64,000 nt of DNA from Taudactylus pleione (Eukaryota; Chordata; Amphibia; Anura; Myobatrachidae): the NCBI GenBank assembly GCA_031769625.1, contig JAUIMM010000171.1, positions 2,843,501-2,907,500 on the forward strand, given 5' to 3'. The notes beneath the pieces are model-generated. The model searched no databases. It was not told where the DNA came from and was given only the letters and a program-made list of their open reading frames with translations. A program made the translations under genes and the position numbers. Positions 23,491-33,901 of this stretch are shown piece by piece (the stretch's first letter is position 1; each line of letters begins with the position of its first letter).

Positions 23491-23788
23491 CAGAGCCGTA
23501 ACTAGACTTTTTGGTGCCCTGTGCCAGAGATAGCATTGGCACCCCCCCCCATTTTTTAAATAGGAACATAAGATAGCGCACCTTAAAAATGGCCACAGCT
23601 TCATGGGAAAGAGCCAGTGAAGATATAAGGGTACTCCTGGGGCAGGCAGGAGATACTGGGGATAAAAGAAGAGGAAGCTACAAGTAAGAATGATAATAAA
23701 CAGGAAAATTGACAGGTCCAAACAGCGCCTCCTGCCCTGCACTGCCCTGTGCCATGGCATAGGTCACACCACCCTAGTTACGGTCCTG
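23491..23788. mobile_element. hAT-like MITE (CAGRGCCGTAACTAG family), copy 1
   Basis: Termini CAGAGCCGTAACTAG and CTAGTTACGGTCCTG, 298 bp, flanked by ATCATATT (23483-23490) and ATCATACT (23789-23796), an 8-bp duplication with one mismatch. The interior contains GGTGCCCTGTGCC and its partner. A second copy is at 44983-45273. Confidence 0.82.
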
Positions 23789-23926
23789 ATCATACTCTAC
23801 AGTATGTGTACTAGTAGATTAGCAAATATCTGTCATTTGGTGAGATATTACACAGGGCTAAATGATCTTCCCCATTTTGAATACACAACTATATTTCACC
23901 CAGTCATAGCACACTTAAAGGAATGA

Positions 23927-24469
23927 GGCCCTGATTCAGAGCCGGACACTCTGACAGAGCGCTCGCTCTGAATCAGGGCCATCCCTGCTCCGTTTTTGAG
24001 CGGCCTCCTGGCCGCTCGCATAGCTGTGGGTGACCACCCACAGCTATAGCGAGCGGCCAAAATGATGGTCGCGATGGTCAAGACCATCGCGACCATCGGG
24101 CTTGCGACGAGACCCTGTGGTAGGGTCTTGCTGCTGCAAGCCCTGGAGTGCTTTTGGCTCTATCAGAGCCAAAAGCACTCCCACTGACATCACTAGTGAT
24201 GTCAGTGGGGCTGGCCCCAGATGGTAGGCGTTCCCATGGGAACGCCTCCGTCTGGGCAGCCACGCCCCCGGCATGCCCACCAAAGGGGGCGTGCTGTCAA
24301 TCACCATCGACAGCACGCCCCCTTTGGTGCGAGACCCATAACGATGGCTTGGCCGTCGTTATTCGGGTCTCGCGCATGCGCACGACGGAGCCAGCTCCCT
24401 CGTGCGCATGCGCACTTGGGCAACATCGACCCGCTTGCGAGCACTTGCGAGCAGGTCTGAATCAGGCCC
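23927..24469. mobile_element. Hairpin-chain MITE, copy 3
   Basis: 543 bp, termini GGCCCTGATTCAGAGCC and CTGAATCAGGCCC, duplication TGA at 23924-23926 and 24470-24472. It is the most complete of the closely related copies and has every hairpin seen in copy 1. Confidence 0.87.
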
Positions 24470-24472
24470 TGA

Positions 24473-24714
24473 GTTCTATATGTGGGTACTGGCTATATCT
24501 GATGCCTGTGACCAAGAATCGATTGGGAACTAATAGTGGGCCAGTACAAATGAGGAAAATAGCCTAATGTAGGCAGTACCAAATCAATTGTAGGCAGGGC
24601 CAACACAAAATAGTTAGGGTTAAAATAAAATTTCCCTAGCAGTGTAAAAGTTAAATATAAACTACATTGCCTGTGCTTAAATGTGTCCAATACTCAGAGC
24701 ATCAGTGTAATAGC
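24473..24714. other. Unassigned interval
   Basis: No supported feature. Confidence 0.4.
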
Positions 24715-24935
24715 GTCATAGTGACAGCCATACAATGTAGAGAACATAGCAGCGGCAGCCACATAACAAAGAGAGCATCCTAGTGACTGCCTTAGAATAC
24801 AGAGAGCATCTCAATGACCTACATACAATACAGAGTACATCCCAGTAGCCACCATAAAATACAGAAAGCATCCCAGTGACTGCCATACATTACAGTCATA
24901 TACCTCTTGACTGCCATACAATACAGAAAATAATT
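24715..24935. repeat. About 40-bp minisatellite
   Basis: Units of the form 'AGTGACTGCCATACAATACAGAGAGCATCCC' repeat about five to six times with substitutions. Confidence 0.75.
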
Positions 24936-25306
24936 TAGTGACCAGTGCTCAAAGTATGCCGGTAAACAACAGTATGGTATAATGGCACTTGAAGCACTGA
25001 GCCGCCCAATGGTAGATCTGAATTGCATCATCTTAGTCCCTCCCCCTGCTTTACAATGCTGGAAATCTTGGCATTGTATAGCTAAGGGCGGGGCTGCGAT
25101 AACGCGATCACACCACCACGGCCTGGCACCACCCACCATTACCACTTTGACACCCTCACCTACAGCGCTGACCTGGCTGACCCCTCCCGGAGGGGGCTAC
25201 CAGAAAGTTAGCAAGCATGGCTTAATTATGTATGAGGGTTTTTTTTTATTTACAGTATTTTATCCTCAACTTTTCATTGTGTTGGTAGAAAACTTTTTCA
25301 GACATG

Positions 25307-26040
25307 GGGCCTCATTTATCAACTAGGGGATGTAGTCAGGATGCTGGCCGTCGAAAAGCCGATTGCCGAAATCCCAACACTGGAAGCCTGGCATGGGACT
25401 ATAGACAGGCGTCTAAATACCAACACCTATCATAAGCCCCATGTCGAAATCCCGACGGCCAGCATAACGAACGTAGGTAAGCCGGCCGCGTGGGGGGGAG
25501 GGTATAGGTTTAGGGAATCCCGGGGGGACTTAGGGCTAGGCACCCGCCTGGGAGGGTTAGGGTTATAGGGTTTGGCATGGGGAAGGGGGGATATGGTTAG
25601 GCACCACCGGGGGGGGTTAGGGTTAGTCAACCCCTCGGGAGGGTTAGGTTTAGGGTGTGGGGATGAGTGATTAGGTTTAGTCACCCCTGGGGGGAGGTTA
25701 GGTTTAGGCACTAGGGGGGAGGTTAGGGTTAGGCACCACTAAGAGAGGGTTAGGGTTAGGGGGGTAGAGGGGAAAGTTAGGGTACTCACCTACGCTAGTC
25801 AGAATCTTCATCTGCCTTACAGATGGCTTACATCCGGCGGTATTACATACCCATTCCATCAACGCGTTTTATTATTCACAACGAGTGATAAAACTCGTTG
25901 CTTATGATAATGGTGCTCCAGCCAATCAGCTCCCAACTGTCATCTGTGTGAAAAATGACAGTTGTGAGCTGATTGGCTGGAGCACCATTTATCATACACA
26001 ACTCGTTGTGAATGATCAAACTCGTTGATAAATTAGGCCC
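25307..26040. mobile_element. Harbinger-like foldback MITE interrupted by a telomere-like repeat
   Basis: Termini GGGCCTCATTTATCAAC and GTTGATAAATTAGGCCC with ATG on both sides (25304-25306, 26041-26043). The right part carries a long hairpin: GGTGCTCCAGCCAATCAGCT (about 25911) pairs with its complement at about 25967. A 534-bp insertion (25324-25857) splits the left arm. Confidence 0.8.
25324..25857. repeat. Insertion with telomere-like GGGTTAGGGTTAGG repeats
   Basis: Within 25490-25790 the plus strand carries many GGGTTAGG(G/T)TTAGGCACC-type units separated by runs of G. ATCAAC is present at both edges (25318-25323, 25858-25863), possibly a target duplication. A relative lies at about 36770-37110. 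It is a degenerate dispersed repeat, not an array of pure TTAGGG. Confidence 0.7.
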
Positions 26041-26043
26041 ATG

Positions 26044-26775
26044 ATGAGAGAACCGCATTGTGTAAGTTTTGAATATGAACGGCAGAATATTACATTTAAA
26101 TTAACATTTTTATTGGCATAGTTGAATAAAAAAAAGATTCATAAGGACTCTGCACTGGAAAATGCAATTTTTTCACCTGACTTCCCAAATGCTTTACATT
26201 TAAGAAATGCCTCTGAGCCCAAAGTGCTTAGTAACTAAGCCTCACTAGGACATTAATCAGCTTCATCATGGTAAAAACATACCCTTCAAGGCTTGGCGGT
26301 GGGTGGCAGGCATGGGGGGAGGGACCTGTGCCCCTCTTTAATCTGGCTCTGGTTATCCTGTATAATTCAATATGACTGCGTTAATAAAGAGTTTGAACGT
26401 TCTGGAAATCTCATTGTGATATAATGGAGATGCACGTATAATCAATCAGAGAAAATATATACAATTGCCGTTCAATATGCGAACACCTCAGTATTGAATT
26501 AACAACAGGATGGTCAGTGCACTTGCCCAGAGGCCCCACACATGGGACCTCCACATGTAGCTACATCATAAGTGTGTGGGGCATTGTGAACTGGTGGGTT
26601 CATTGTGGCATAATGTGAACTGGGGGCACTAGAGTGTGTTCAACACCTTTGCAGTGATGGTTATATTTACATATTATACTTTTGAATGACATCGCTAGTA
26701 TATAATTTTAACAATTTTATTGGTAGGGGCACCAATAAGTTGCTGCCCTGGAGTTCCCACAAACCTTAATCTAGC
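26044..26775. other. Unassigned interval
   Basis: AT-rich, no gene recognised. Confidence 0.4.
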
Positions 26776-27492
26776 TGTTATGAGCCGCCACGCTACTTGC
26801 GACAGCTCACATTACCCACCTCTGTCCTGGCCATAACCCAGCAGCCCAGTTCCCACTGACCGATTGCGTTCTGACAGTTGCTAAGCAGCTGGGTCTCTGC
26901 AGCGGCCACCCTGACTCATGGTCACAGCTGTTACTAAGCAGCCGGGTCGCCTTCCTGGGCTGTTTCTCTATGTGCAGCCCTATTGCTTGATTAATTCACG
27001 GGGGTCCGTCCCAGCTAGGACAATCTGATTGGTCCCTGCTTCTTGTAAAAGGCAGGGAGGCCAAGGCCTCCCTGCCAGTTATTGCTTCTAGTTCAGGTAG
27101 AAGCTATTTGCTGTGCTCCTGCTGTGACTTTTGTCTCTGTATACCTTAAGTTCCAGTCTGCATTCTTCTCATCATTATCCAGCTTGTTCTGGTATTGCTC
27201 ACTGGATTCCTGCCTATTATATACCTGTCAGCATTTTACTCCACCTCACTACTGCTATCAGTATACCTGAATATTCCTGTCTCAGGTTACCTAGTGTCTG
27301 TCTCCTACTCCAGCCTACTCCCTGAAGCCACCTAGTTACTTACATAAGGTACAATTATCCTGGATTAAGTCCTGGCGGTATCCAAACACTTGTGAGAGTA
27401 TTCATCTCTAAGGGAACGCAGCGGCTGTTATAGGTGAAAACCTCTGCAGCGTGGTTCTTGGAGTTTATGTGATTTCCTGGGTGAGCCTAACA
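26776..27492 (+). repeat. 5' LTR of a Ty3/Gypsy retrotransposon
   Basis: Begins TGTTATGAGCC and ends GCCTAACA, giving the TGTTA...TAACA ends usual for LTRs, and is 717 bp long. Recognisable gag N-terminal coding follows about 100 bp downstream, which fixes its identity as the 5' LTR. No second LTR was found, and no 5-bp duplication could be checked because the 3' end is missing. Confidence 0.65.
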
Positions 27493-27758
27493 TTATAACT
27501 AGCATAACTGAAATTTGCTGCAGTAGAACTCCAAATCATTATAGAATCTGCTCCACCTGTCCAAGGTGGTTATAGAACTATCTCTACGTGTAGCTCCTCA
27601 AGTAGTCATCCTCAACTCGACTCCTGCAACCCAAAAGATCAGTAAATGAGCCTGTTACATCTTCCAGATGGCTTTCTGGAGGCTGGAAGCTTTTTTCTAT
27701 CTTTAAAGAGAGCTGTAAACTATAATTCAAGCTAAGACCTCTCTCCTAAGGGACAGAT
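27493..27758 (+). pseudogene. Ty3/Gypsy gag, N-terminal part
   Basis: After a short leader the plus strand (about 27560-27758) reads a gag N-terminal segment, with LFSIFKESCKL and FKLRPLS visible, interrupted by in-frame stops. Gag forms the virus-like particle. The reading breaks at GGACAGAT (27751-27758) and resumes at GGACAGAG (33902-33909) after the nested insertion. This shows that 26776-27758 and 33902-35785 belong to one element. Confidence 0.7.
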
Positions 27759-27839
27759 CAGAGCCGGATTTAGACCTTATGGTGCCCTATGCAAGATACT
27801 GGTTTAGGGCCCCCTCCCTCAAACAATCCTGTGCATATA

Positions 27840-28645
27840 CAGGGCCGCAACTAGGGGGGCTAGAGGTGCACGTGCGCCAGGTGCCGGAATGCAGGGAGTG
27901 AAAAAAGGATGACTCACGGTGGTTTGGGAGCTGCAGTCAGAAAACGGCCATCCAAAAATAGCTGCCGCGAAGGAGGAGACAGATGCTAGAGGTCCTTACT
28001 GGACCTCTAGTGTCTGTCTCCTCCTTGACAGTGGCCATTTTTGGATGGTCATTTTAAGCAGATTCCATGCGGACTATCCATTTGCATGGACTCTGTGGAA
28101 AACGGAAATCCAAAAATGGCCGCCGCCAAGGAGGAGACAGACACTAGGGGTCCTACTGGACCTCTAGTGTCTGTTAGGCCAGCGCAAGTGCCGGGAGAAG
28201 ATGCTGAAAGCTGCATATTCTCCCGTGAAACCCCCTGGCAATGAGTATAAACCCCATGGCAACGAGCATGTAACCCATGGCAACGAGCATAAACCACATG
28301 GCAACGAGCATGAAACCACCTGGCAACGAGCATGAAACCCCCATGGCAATGAGCATAAAACCCCTGACAATGAGCAGGTAATTTTAAAGTAATTAGAAGC
28401 CTTACTGTGGGGCATAAAATGGTGTCGGGCAAATATGTAAGTGGCACTTTGTAATAGGCATTACAGCGTGTGGCATAATGTGTAATGGGCATTATTGTGT
28501 GTGGAATAATGTAAGTCACTATACCAGGAACGTTTGACTAGTGCACTGCCTTATGGAGGAGCAGGACAAATTCCAGGTACGGGAAGGGAGGTGGCACAAA
28601 ATTGCTACCTTTCACCGGGTGACAGATATCCTAGTTTCGGCCCTG
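27840..28645. mobile_element. hAT-like MITE nested in repeat R
   Basis: Termini CAGGGCCGCAACTAG and CTAGTTTCGGCCCTG. Copy 1 of repeat R reads CTGTGCATTACAG without interruption at the site; here GTGCATATA and GCAAATATTACAG flank the insert, an imperfect duplication. The body includes inverted GGAGGAGACAGA / TCTGTCTCCTCC arms and a tandem array (28190-28385). Confidence 0.78.
28190..28385. repeat. About 26-bp tandem array, seven units
   Basis: Units of the form CATGGCAACGAGCATGAAAC repeat seven times with small changes at 28230-28375. The minus strand reads 'TTGCCATGGGG...'. No coding is inferred. Confidence 0.85.
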
Positions 28646-28653
28646 GCAAATAT

Positions 28654-28716
28654 TACAGTAGGTGTCGCTGGAGCAAGATACACACATCATATTATATACA
28701 CGCATCATATATATAT

Positions 28717-28764
<48 letters not shown>

Positions 28765-28791
28765 TTCTTGCTCCGTGACACCTACTGTGAT
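28654..28791. repeat. Foldback with (TA)n centre in repeat R copy 2
   Basis: TTACAGTAGGTGTCGCTGGA near 28654 pairs imperfectly with CTCCGTGACACCTACTGTGA near 28771 around a (TA)n core. The same structure is in copy 1 at 4214-4334. Confidence 0.7.
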
Positions 28792-28831
28792 ATATGCAGT
28801 TACTACAGTGTTACTAGATCAATAACAGAGA

Positions 28832-29880
28832 CGAGCTGGCATGATTCCATTGGTTCTTGCTCCTTGTCATTCTGTTCATTGGTTAGTTCATATGGTGTTA
28901 TCAGAGCTATGGATTAGCTTTCCAACTGCTTCTTTGTGTAGATTTCCCTTCAAAGAACTAATAAAAAAACACTACATACAGAGATACATTCTAACCTATA
29001 ATTCATATCTTGCGAACGCCTGCTGCGATCTCCTTGCTGATAGAACTGAAGATCTGCAAATAAACAGGGGTTTAGAATGGTACCAAACATGACATGTCTA
29101 GTAGCTTCTATACCTTAAATATCATATACATACATTTCACAACATAATCATTCACTAATAAAACCTCTATTAATGTGAAGGAACCTTTTTATAAGTTATT
29201 GTATGTGTAAGTGTGAGAATATTGTGTAGCTTCACTAGTTTGCATTGCGCGTATGTGTGGGTTCGTGCGCACTTCAAAGGTGTGTGCATATGTGTATGCA
29301 TGTAAGTCTATGTGTGTGTGTTATGTAATTCAGTGTATTTGTGATGGATTAATATATATATTATCCACTTCTGACATATTTTAATATTTAGACATTGCCT
29401 GAACCAAATTCTAAGTTGTAAATAAAGGTTTATTTCTAAGCAGGGAGTGACCCCCAGCTGTCTGCCGTTGCCACCTCATCTGATAGCTAATTCAAAGGTT
29501 TTCCTCTGCCTATTCAAAGTCTAAATGCCAGTTCCTTTGAACCAAAACAGTACCAAACAAAAAGGCATACAATTGTTAACGATTTGCAGGCTGCTGACAA
29601 TGATTCAGACTGTGCTACATTTTTTATTATTTGTCATAGGCATATTGTTTTAGCATGCGAAGTCTCTCAAAACACTCACAGACATGCACATCAAGACCTG
29701 TCTTCCAACTAAGCCTTGTAGTAATATAAACATATATTTGTGCGTATCGGAATTGCGCTGACACAGAGTAGCGTCCAAGCAATTCGTCATCAGACCATGG
29801 ACGACTAAATCGTCAGATAACAATTGTAAGCACGATCATATCCAATTATTTGACTTTGACAATGTGTATGTATATATATA
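28832..29880. other. Unassigned interval
   Basis: AT-rich with a GT-rich patch near 29200-29330. No gene recognised. Confidence 0.4.
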
Positions 29881-29893
29881 TATATATATATAT

Positions 29894-31135
29894 TAGGGAT
29901 GAGCGGGTTCGGTTCCCTGAGAACCGAACCCACCCGAACTTCGGGGATCCGGGGCGATCCGAGCCCAAGCTCGGATCTCCCTGTCTGCCCCGGATCCCTC
30001 TCCCGAGGCAAAACCTCGAGATCTGCTGTCGGATCTCGAGGTTTTGCCTCGAGCGGCCATTTAAAAAAAAAATGCCTTTGCCTTTAATGGGCAAAGTGCT
30101 GATTGGCTGACAGAGCCGTCTGTCACGGCTCTCAGCCAATCAGCATTATGGTGCTCATTTGCATGTAGCACGGACTCGTGAGATCCGTGCTACATGCATC
30201 TGTGTGATTGACAGTGACACAGAGCACAGATGGGTCAGTGAGACCCGTCTGTGCTGCTGTGTATTTCAATGACATAGATGCACGCACGGACCAGGAGATC
30301 CGTGCTACTTGCATCTGTGTCATTGACACAGAGCACTAACGGGTCCGTGAGACCCGTCTGTGCTGCTGTGGTAAATAAAAAAAAAAAAACCTGTGTAAAA
30401 AGAGAAAAAAATGGCGTGCCCCCCCCCCCAAAAAAGAGCAACCAGCCCCGGGCATTAGTGACCCAGTGCTGGGTGTGCTTAAATACAGGGGACAAACAAC
30501 ATAGGGGTCCCCTGTACTTAAACACAACCAGCACCGGGCTAGTCAGAACCAGAGCTGGTTGCCAAAATACGGGGGACAAACGACGTAGGGGTCCCCCGTA
30601 TTCTGCGCAACCAGCTCTGGGCTCTGATCCGGTCCTGGTTCTGGAAATACAGGGGAAAAAAATGAGTAGGGTTCCCCTGTATGTTCCAGAACCAGCACTG
30701 GACTTTTTCTAGCGGGGGGCTGATGCCACAGCCAGGGGAGCCCTTTCACCGGGCCCCCCAGCCGCAGCATCAGCCCTGACCGCTAGTCAGCCCAGGCCGG
30801 GGATCCCTGGAGAGCTGGGGACCCCCCCAATAAAGGGGTCACCCTCTCCAGGGCACCCCAGGCCCAGGCTGATAGCCCGGGGCTATCCCCGCCACCCCTG
30901 GTGGCGGTGGGTGGCGGGTTGATTGTGTGGTGTGGTGTAAATAAAGAATATCAAACATTGTCTTTACAAGTAGAACTGCAAGTCCCAGCAAGCCTGCCCC
31001 GCATGCTGGTACTTGGAGAACCACAAGTACCAGCATGCAGGGCATTAAGGGCCCACTAGTACCTGTAGTTCACCTGTAAAAAAATGTTTAAAAAAAACAC
31101 AGGACACACACACCGTGACAGTATAAGTTTATTAA

Positions 31136-31167
<32 letters not shown>

Positions 31168-33170
31168 GTACACATACTCACCTATGTAACCCTGTAGCAT
31201 CGGTCCACTTGTCCGGTAAAGTATCCATAGGGGATCTGTGAAAAAAAACATACTCACCATCTCCTATGCGAGGTTCTGTCCTCTTCGTTCCAAAGTAGGC
31301 ATCCCCGGACTTGGCAAAAAAAAAAAAACGAAAACGCGATCCACGAACTTAGTACCGTTCTATAGAACGGTACTTCCCGAATGAGAGCTTAGCGGCGGGG
31401 TATCACCATGGAAACCCCGCTGCTAAGCGTTCATTGGCTGAGAGAGGCCATCTCCCGTCTCTCTCAGCCAATGAACGGCTCCCTCCATTGTAGTCAATGC
31501 TGGGAGCCGCAAGGTTATTAAAGTTTACCCTGCGGTTCCCACCATTGACTACAATGGAGGGAGCCGTTCATTGGCTGAGAGACGGGAGATGACCTCTCTC
31601 AGCCAATGAACGCTTAGCAGCGGGGTTTCCATGGTGATACCCCGCCGCTAAGCTCTCATTCGGGAAGTACCGTTCTATAGAACGGTACTAAGTTCGTGGA
31701 TCGCGTTTTCTTTTTTTTTTTTGCCAAGTCCGGGGATGCCTACTTTGGAACGAAGAGGACAGAACCTCGCATAGGAGATGGTGAGTATGTTTTTTTTCAC
31801 AGGTCCCCTAGGGATACTTTACCGGACAAGTGGACCGATGCTACAGGTTACATAGGTGAGTATGTGTACATGTGTGTGTGTGTATGTATGTTTAATAAAC
31901 TTATACTGTCACGGTGTGTGTGTCCTGTGTTTTTTTAAACATTTTTTTTACAGGTGAACTACAGGTACTAGTGGGCCCTTAATGCCCTGCATGCTGGTAC
32001 TTGTGGTTCTCCAAGTACCAGCATGCGGGGCAGGCTAGCTGGGACTTGCAGTTCTACTTGTAAAGACAATGTTTGATATTCTTTATTTACACCACACCAC
32101 ACAATCAACCCGCCACCCACCGCCACCAGGGGTGGCGGGGATAGCCCCGGGCTATCAGCCTGGGCCTGGGGTGCCCTGGAGAGGGTGACCCCTTTATTGG
32201 GGGGGTCCCCAGCTCTCCAGGGATCCCCGGCCTGGGCTGACTAGCGGTCAGGGTTGATGCTGCGGCTGGGGGGCCCGGTGAAAGGGCTCCCCTGGCTGTG
32301 GCATCAGCCCCCCGCTAGAAAAAGTCCAGTGCTGGTTCTGGAACATACAGGGGAACCCTACTCATTTTTTGTCCCCTATATTTCCAGAACCAGGACCGGA
32401 TCAGAGCCCAGAGCTGGTTGCGCAGAATACAGGGGACCCCTACGTCGTTTGTCCCCCGTATTTTGGCAACCAGCGCTGGTTCTGACTAGCCCGGTGCTGG
32501 TTGTGCTTAAGTACAGGGGACCCCTACGTCGTTTGTCCCCTGTATTTAAGCACACCCAGCACTGGGTTACTAATGCCCGGGGCTGGTTGCTCTTTTTTGG
32601 GGGGGTGCACGCCATTTTTTTCTTTTTTTACACAGGTTTTTTTTTTTTTTTTTACCACAGCAGCACAGACGGGTCTCACGGACCTGTCATTGCTCTGTGC
32701 CAATCACACAGATGCATGTAGCACGGATCTCCCGGGTTCGTGCTACATGCAAATGGGCACCATAACGCTGATTGGCTTCATGTCTGCCACTGCAGTGCCA
32801 CTCCTAGATGGGCCACGTGTTTGTGCCGCCCCCTTGTGTCGCTTAGCATAGTCATCCAGCTTCCTCGGTACAACCTTTTGGCCTAAAAACAATATTGTGA
32901 GGTGTGAGGTGTTCAGAATAGAGTGGAAATGAGTGGAAATTAATGTTATTGGGGTTATTAATAGCGTAGGAACAAAAAAAGGCCCATTTATGTGATTTTA
33001 GCGTTTTTTTTTTATTTTTTAAGAAAAAATCCAGATCCAAAACACAAAACCCAGAACCCAAAACACGGAAGGGTGGTTTTGGCAAAACCAATCCAGATCC
33101 AAAACACGAAGAAAGATCCAGATCCAAAACCAAAACACAAAACACGAAAAGTGTCCGGTGCACACCCCTA
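29894..33170. mobile_element. Non-autonomous hAT derivative carrying a giant palindrome
   Basis: The left end TAGGGATGAGCGGGTTCGG and right end GTGTCCGGTGCACACCCCTA match the ends of the autonomous hAT at 37128-41770. Both flanks are ATATATAT (29886-29893, 33171-33178), so it inserted in a TA microsatellite. About 390 bp at the right (32780-33170) match the autonomous 3' end, including CACTGCAGTGCCACTCCTAG and the TCATCCAGCTTCCTCGG block. The middle is not transposase but a 2.65-kb inverted repeat. It needs transposase in trans. Confidence 0.88.
30130..32777. repeat. 2.65-kb near-perfect palindrome (arms about 1.3 kb)
   Basis: The arms meet near 31520 with only about 13 nt between them (TTATTAAAGTTTA). 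Arm identity looks about 97-99% over most of its length. Examples: AGTACCGTTCTATAGAACGG is at 31350 and again at 31665, and the CAGCATGCxGGGC blocks lie at about 31003/31030 and 31990/32020. The left arm carries one extra unit of about 110 bp (near 30240-30360). Inside each arm are 55-60 bp repeats of 'CCAGxxCTGG...ACAGGGGACCCCTA'. A transcript crossing the centre would form a dsRNA of over 1 kb. Confidence 0.93.
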
Positions 33171-33178
33171 ATATATAT

Positions 33179-33430
33179 ATATATATAGTCAACTCCAGAT
33201 ACTTGGCACTAGCACCTAAATCCACAATAGTTGTAAGGTGCCTTCCTCAGTGTAACAAATGCAGTTAATAGAAGTAACAGGCGGCACTCGAACCATGCAT
33301 CAAAAATAATGACACGGAAACTCCGTAGAATAAGTCAGTCAACGTTTCAATTCCTTTCAAAGAATTTTGATGCATGGTTCGATGCATGGTTTGAGTGCCG
33401 CCTGTTACTTCTATTAACTATATATATATA
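33179..33430. mobile_element. Penelope-like terminal fragment with self-inverted repeat
   Basis: GTCAGTCAACGTTTCAATTCC near 33331 is the PLE-type terminal phrase. GTTAATAGAAGTAACAGGCG (about 33263) returns inverted at about 33400, so the fragment is a hairpin about 150 bp long. The hammerhead core is decayed (TTTGAAA in place of CTGATGA). Confidence 0.5.
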
Positions 33431-33901
33431 TATATATATATGGTGAAAGGTGAGACGGGAGTAAAGGTGGGACAAATGAACATAGGTGGAAAGGAGGATA
33501 AGGGGAGTAAAAATAGGTTGAGACAGAAGGAAAGGAGGATGAACAGAGGTAGACTGGAAGAGAGTGGGATAAATAGAGGGAGATGGCGGGAAAAAGGGGA
33601 AGAACAGAGGGAGACGGGAGAAGGTGGGGAACAGTAAAGCAAAGTAGCACCTGCACAATAGGTAGTAACTCAGCAAATATATATATCTATATATATATAC
33701 AGGTAGAGAAAGCAGTGTTATTTAACAGTATAAGACATTTTTTTAAGTTAAACTTACTCAGACTGGGCAGTGGTAATCTCCCGCGGTTCCAGCAGGAAGT
33801 TATCTCCAGGGCCAGATTTCGGGTGGGGGCACCCACGGGCACCTTGGACCCAGTGGGCCCTAGATGGATGCCTAGGTAGCCTTATGGTAAATCCGTCCTT
33901 G

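Larger units (their letters stand above)
27759..33901. mobile_element. hAT-like repeat 'R', copy 2, inflated by nested insertions, inside Gypsy gag
   Basis: The left end CAGAGCCGGATTTAGACC and the right end GGTAAATCCGTCCTTG are inverted. Flanks GGACAGAT and GGACAGAG are an 8-bp duplication with one mismatch, and gag coding continues across them. Its own sequence is 27759-27839, 28646 to about 29890 and about 33430-33901. The rest is later insertions: 27840-28645, 29894-33170 and a PLE fragment. Copy 1 at 4141-4690 shows the uninterrupted left part. The segment 28832-29890 has no counterpart in copy 1 and is unassigned. Confidence 0.75.

Noticed and set aside
25490..25790. True telomere or chromosome end
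   Set aside because: Units are degenerate, separated by G-runs and variable spacers, and the block sits within a MITE with unique sequence on both sides.
30278..32721. Open frames of 114-155 codons in the palindrome arms
   Set aside because: The same peptide fragments appear mirrored from both arms and on both strands, so they are by-products of the inverted repeat.
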